Origin: JALUZX01 sp964561605
Lineage (GTDB): Bacteria; Planctomycetota; UBA1135; JALUZX01
Assembly: GCA_964561605.1 (NCBI GenBank)
Contig: CAZLQD010000031.1
Coordinates: forward strand, 1-31,989
DNA: 31,989 nt
Direction of reading: 5' to 3'
Below the pieces are notes generated by a model, which saw only the letters and a program-made list of their open reading frames with translations, was not told the DNA's origin and did not search any database. The position numbers and the translations under genes were made by a program. The number at the start of each line of letters is the position of its first letter. Position 1 is the stretch's first letter. Below, piece after piece: positions 30,417 to 31,989 of the stretch.

Positions 30417-31214
30417 ATGCCCAGCCGCGAGGACCTGCGTGTTTCCCTCTTCCTCCCCGTGGAGGTGGAAGACCTGGAGAGGGGCCGGATGGAGATCGGC
30501 CTCTCCCGGAACCTTTCCACTTCGGGGATCCTGGTCTCCTTGGAGAAGAGGGTTCCCCCCGACCGGGAATACCGGATCACCTTCTCCTTCCCGGGGGTGA
30601 AGAGGCCCCTCCAGTTCAAGGCCCGGTGCGTTCGCTCCAACCTGGAGAGGGGGAGCGGGGGGAGCGAGAGCTTCCTCACGGGATTCACCTTCATAGAAAT
30701 CCCGACGGGCCTGAAGAAGGACCTCCAGAAGGCGGTCCAGGAGAAGGGCCTGGGGATCGTGAACTTCCTGGCCGAGAGGCGGCCCTTCCATTCCGCTCCC
30801 CGGGAGATCCTCTACCAGATCACCGGGGTGTTGAGGCTCCTTCCCCTGAGAGAGGGAGAGAATTGTCCCCCCGACAGGGAGCTCTCCCTGTCCATGATGC
30901 TCGTCCGGAAAGGGCTGGTGAAATTCTCCCGGCCTGGAAGCCGCCAGGGCAAGGAAGAAGCCGTCCTGGCCCTTCCTGGGCAGGTCATCGGAGAGGGCGC
31001 TTTCCTGGAGAAGGCGCCCCACGGTTTCCGGGTGAGGGCCCTGGAAGACTCGGAGCTCCTCGTCCTGGGCCCCTTGAGCCAGGCCTTCCTGGAGGTGGAG
31101 ATGCCCGAGGCGGCGAGGGAGCTGGAGAGGATCTGCAGGGAAATCCAGGAACAGCGCAAGGCCGACGGCCTGAGACGGGCCGTTCCCATGGAATTGCTCC
31201 CCGCCCTGGCCTGA
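30417..31214 (+). CDS. PilZ domain fused to a cyclic-nucleotide-binding-like domain
   Basis: 265-aa soluble protein. Residues about 4-100 form a PilZ domain with both c-di-GMP motifs intact: RxxxR at R4-R8 (REDLR) and NxSxxG at N32-G37 (NLSTSG). Residues about 125-255 resemble a CRP-type cNMP-binding beta-roll: MMLVRKGLVKFSRPG, then ALPGQVIGEGAFLEKAPHGF, then VRALEDSELLVLG, ending in a helix. There is no DNA-binding helix-turn-helix at the C-terminus. The ATG at 30417 has AAAGGTGAG upstream and starts just before RxxxR; a GTG or TTG further upstream would add a non-conserved leader. It is a stand-alone gene with terminators on both sides. It probably acts as a second-messenger effector; the target is unknown. 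Confidence 0.82.
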   Translation: MPSREDLRVSLFLPVEVEDLERGRMEIGLSRNLSTSGILVSLEKRVPPDREYRITFSFPGVKRPLQFKARCVRSNLERGSGGSESFLTGFTFIEIPTGLKKDLQKAVQEKGLGIVNFLAERRPFHSAPREILYQITGVLRLLPLREGENCPPDRELSLSMMLVRKGLVKFSRPGSRQGKEEAVLALPGQVIGEGAFLEKAPHGFRVRALEDSELLVLGPLSQAFLEVEMPEAARELERICREIQEQRKADGLRRAVPMELLPALA

Positions 31215-31327
31215 AGGAGGAGGACCGGGCCAAGGCGGCCTTCCTCCCGGCGCGGCGAGGGAGCCCGGGCCTTGGGATTCCGCCGGGGGTGGTCCCTCTT
31301 TTTCCGGGGGTGGATGTGGTCGTGGCG

Positions 31328-31380
31328 GTTCCCGCCGGGGCGGGGGCATATCTATCCTGCCCCGGCGGGGGGAACTTTTT
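31328..31380 (+). terminator. Strong intrinsic terminator
   Basis: GTTCCCGCCGGGGC (31328-31341) pairs with GCCCCGGCGGG...AAC (31359-31375) with a 3-nt G bulge and a 17-nt loop, followed directly by T5 (31376-31380). It ends the PilZ transcript and marks the boundary to AT-richer DNA. Confidence 0.8.
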
Positions 31381-31401
31381 GCCGCCTGCCCAATTTGTTG
31401 C

Positions 31402-31989
31402 TCAACGAATCGAGCAAACCAGCCTAATCCCTGCTAAATAATCCCAACCAGAAATAGCCATCCGTGAAGAACACGAACAGCCTGGAGGGATATCAGCAAA
31501 ATTGCCCCCAACTACAACATAAACATTCTTATTATCCCCCCCTTTCCAAACACCCCCATGAGAAGGGGCCCCAAGATAATTTCCTTTCCTATGGCCATAT
31601 ATCCCGTGCCACCTGTCCTGGCACATCTCTGCCACATTTCCAACTGTGTCAAAAAGCCCAAAGGCATTAGGCTTTTTGACACCCGAAGCATGAGGATACC
31701 TCTCTCCCTTCACAGCCGTGTTAAAGCCATCCCAACAATATTCCTCTGCCTTTTTTCTTCCGCTTCGTCCATCGCCCCAATAATACTCTGTAGTCGTTGC
31801 AGCCCTCGCAGCATAATGCAGCTCACTTTCTGTAGGAAGCCTCAACCCAAGCTTAGAACAGAATTTCACTGCCTCCGAGGGCTTAATCCAATTTGCCGCA
31901 TTGCGGGCATCTTCCTTAACATCTTTTTTGTTCTTCCATGGCTCACTTCCCATAATCCTCTTCCAAAGACCCTGGCTCACCTCTGTCCT
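31402..31989 (-). CDS. SUMF1/FGE-sulfatase family protein, 5' end beyond the window
   Basis: At least 196 residues of a formylglycine-generating-enzyme-type domain. The frame runs open to the right edge and reads TEVSQGLWKRIMG there, the EVTxxxWxxVMG block normally found inside the domain, so the true start lies outside. Family blocks follow in order: LRLPTESELHYAARAATTT, YYWGD, FGLFDTVGNVAEMCQDRW, VVGGNFADIP and AGIRLVCSIR. The Cys positions do not obviously match the two copper-binding Cys of true FGE, so another SUMF1-type function is likely. Codon use and base composition are clearly more AT-rich than in all the other genes. It converges with the PilZ gene. Confidence 0.85.
   Translation of the reverse strand, partial: RTEVSQGLWKRIMGSEPWKNKKDVKEDARNAANWIKPSEAVKFCSKLGLRLPTESELHYAARAATTTEYYWGDGRSGRKKAEEYCWDGFNTAVKGERYPHASGVKKPNAFGLFDTVGNVAEMCQDRWHGIYGHRKGNYLGAPSHGGVWKGGDNKNVYVVVGGNFADIPPGCSCSSRMAISGWDYLAGIRLVCSIR

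Noticed and set aside
31283..31313. 10-bp direct repeat CCGGGGGTGG (31283 and 31304) as an attachment site
   Set aside because: It is short and G-rich, lies in a region full of similar strings, and no integrase is present, so chance is sufficient.

Overview
The window is GC-rich DNA (roughly two thirds G+C by eye) from a flagellated bacterium with a Gram-negative type envelope. It carries lipoproteins with lipoboxes, flagellar basal-body genes, stator genes and type IV pilus/type II secretion ATPases. Nothing fixes the species. A DUF1573 lipoprotein, a formylglycine-generating-enzyme (SUMF1) family gene, a stand-alone CoaC-type flavoprotein and the order tpiA-secG-yicC-gmk-coaC together suggest Planctomycetota or a neighbouring deep lineage; this is a low-confidence inference. 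Coding density is high, many genes touch or overlap, and GTG/TTG starts are common.

Layout. 1-531: no convincing gene; a hairpin and a seven-copy degenerate tandem repeat. 532-1464 (+): metallophosphoesterase. 1533-4163 (-): pyruvate phosphate dikinase, ending in a hairpin-plus-T terminator in the convergent gap. 4247-4894 (-): small lipoprotein of unknown role. 5028-6158 (+): DUF1573 lipoprotein, followed at once by three secretion/pilus ATPases in the order pilB-type, pilT-type, pilB-type (6169-10641). 10808-22155 (+): a compact flagellar operon flgB-flgC-fliE-fliF-fliG-fliH-fliI-fliJ-motE-like-motA-motB1-motB2-fliL-fliM-fliN. It builds the rod base, MS ring, C-ring, export ATPase complex and stator; the export gate genes (fliP/Q/R, flhA/B) are not here. 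22175-26880 (-): four genes of unknown function. They are a small membrane protein, an exported protein with a transglutaminase-like domain that lacks its catalytic residues, an M28-like peptidase with substituted metal/catalytic residues, and an exported Arg/Glu-rich protein. 27083-30260 (+): housekeeping operon tpiA-secG-yicC-gmk-coaC. 30417-31214 (+): a PilZ/cyclic-nucleotide-binding-like fusion followed by a strong terminator. 31402 to the right edge (-): part of a SUMF1/FGE-family gene in visibly AT-richer DNA.

How the parts fit. The centre of the window is a motility block: pilus-type ATPases, the flagellar motor, and further downstream a PilZ protein that could link c-di-GMP to surface behaviour. 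A sigma-28-like site lies in front of flgB, and its -10 octamer recurs before fliL. The most unusual items are the tandem motB paralogues (one without the usual peptidoglycan-binding Asp), the adjacent pair of apparently catalytically dead exported enzymes, a CoaC homologue whose clamp Cys is replaced by Asp, the PilZ-cNMP fusion, and the 5' repeat array. I see no CRISPR array, prophage, transposase, tRNA or rRNA.
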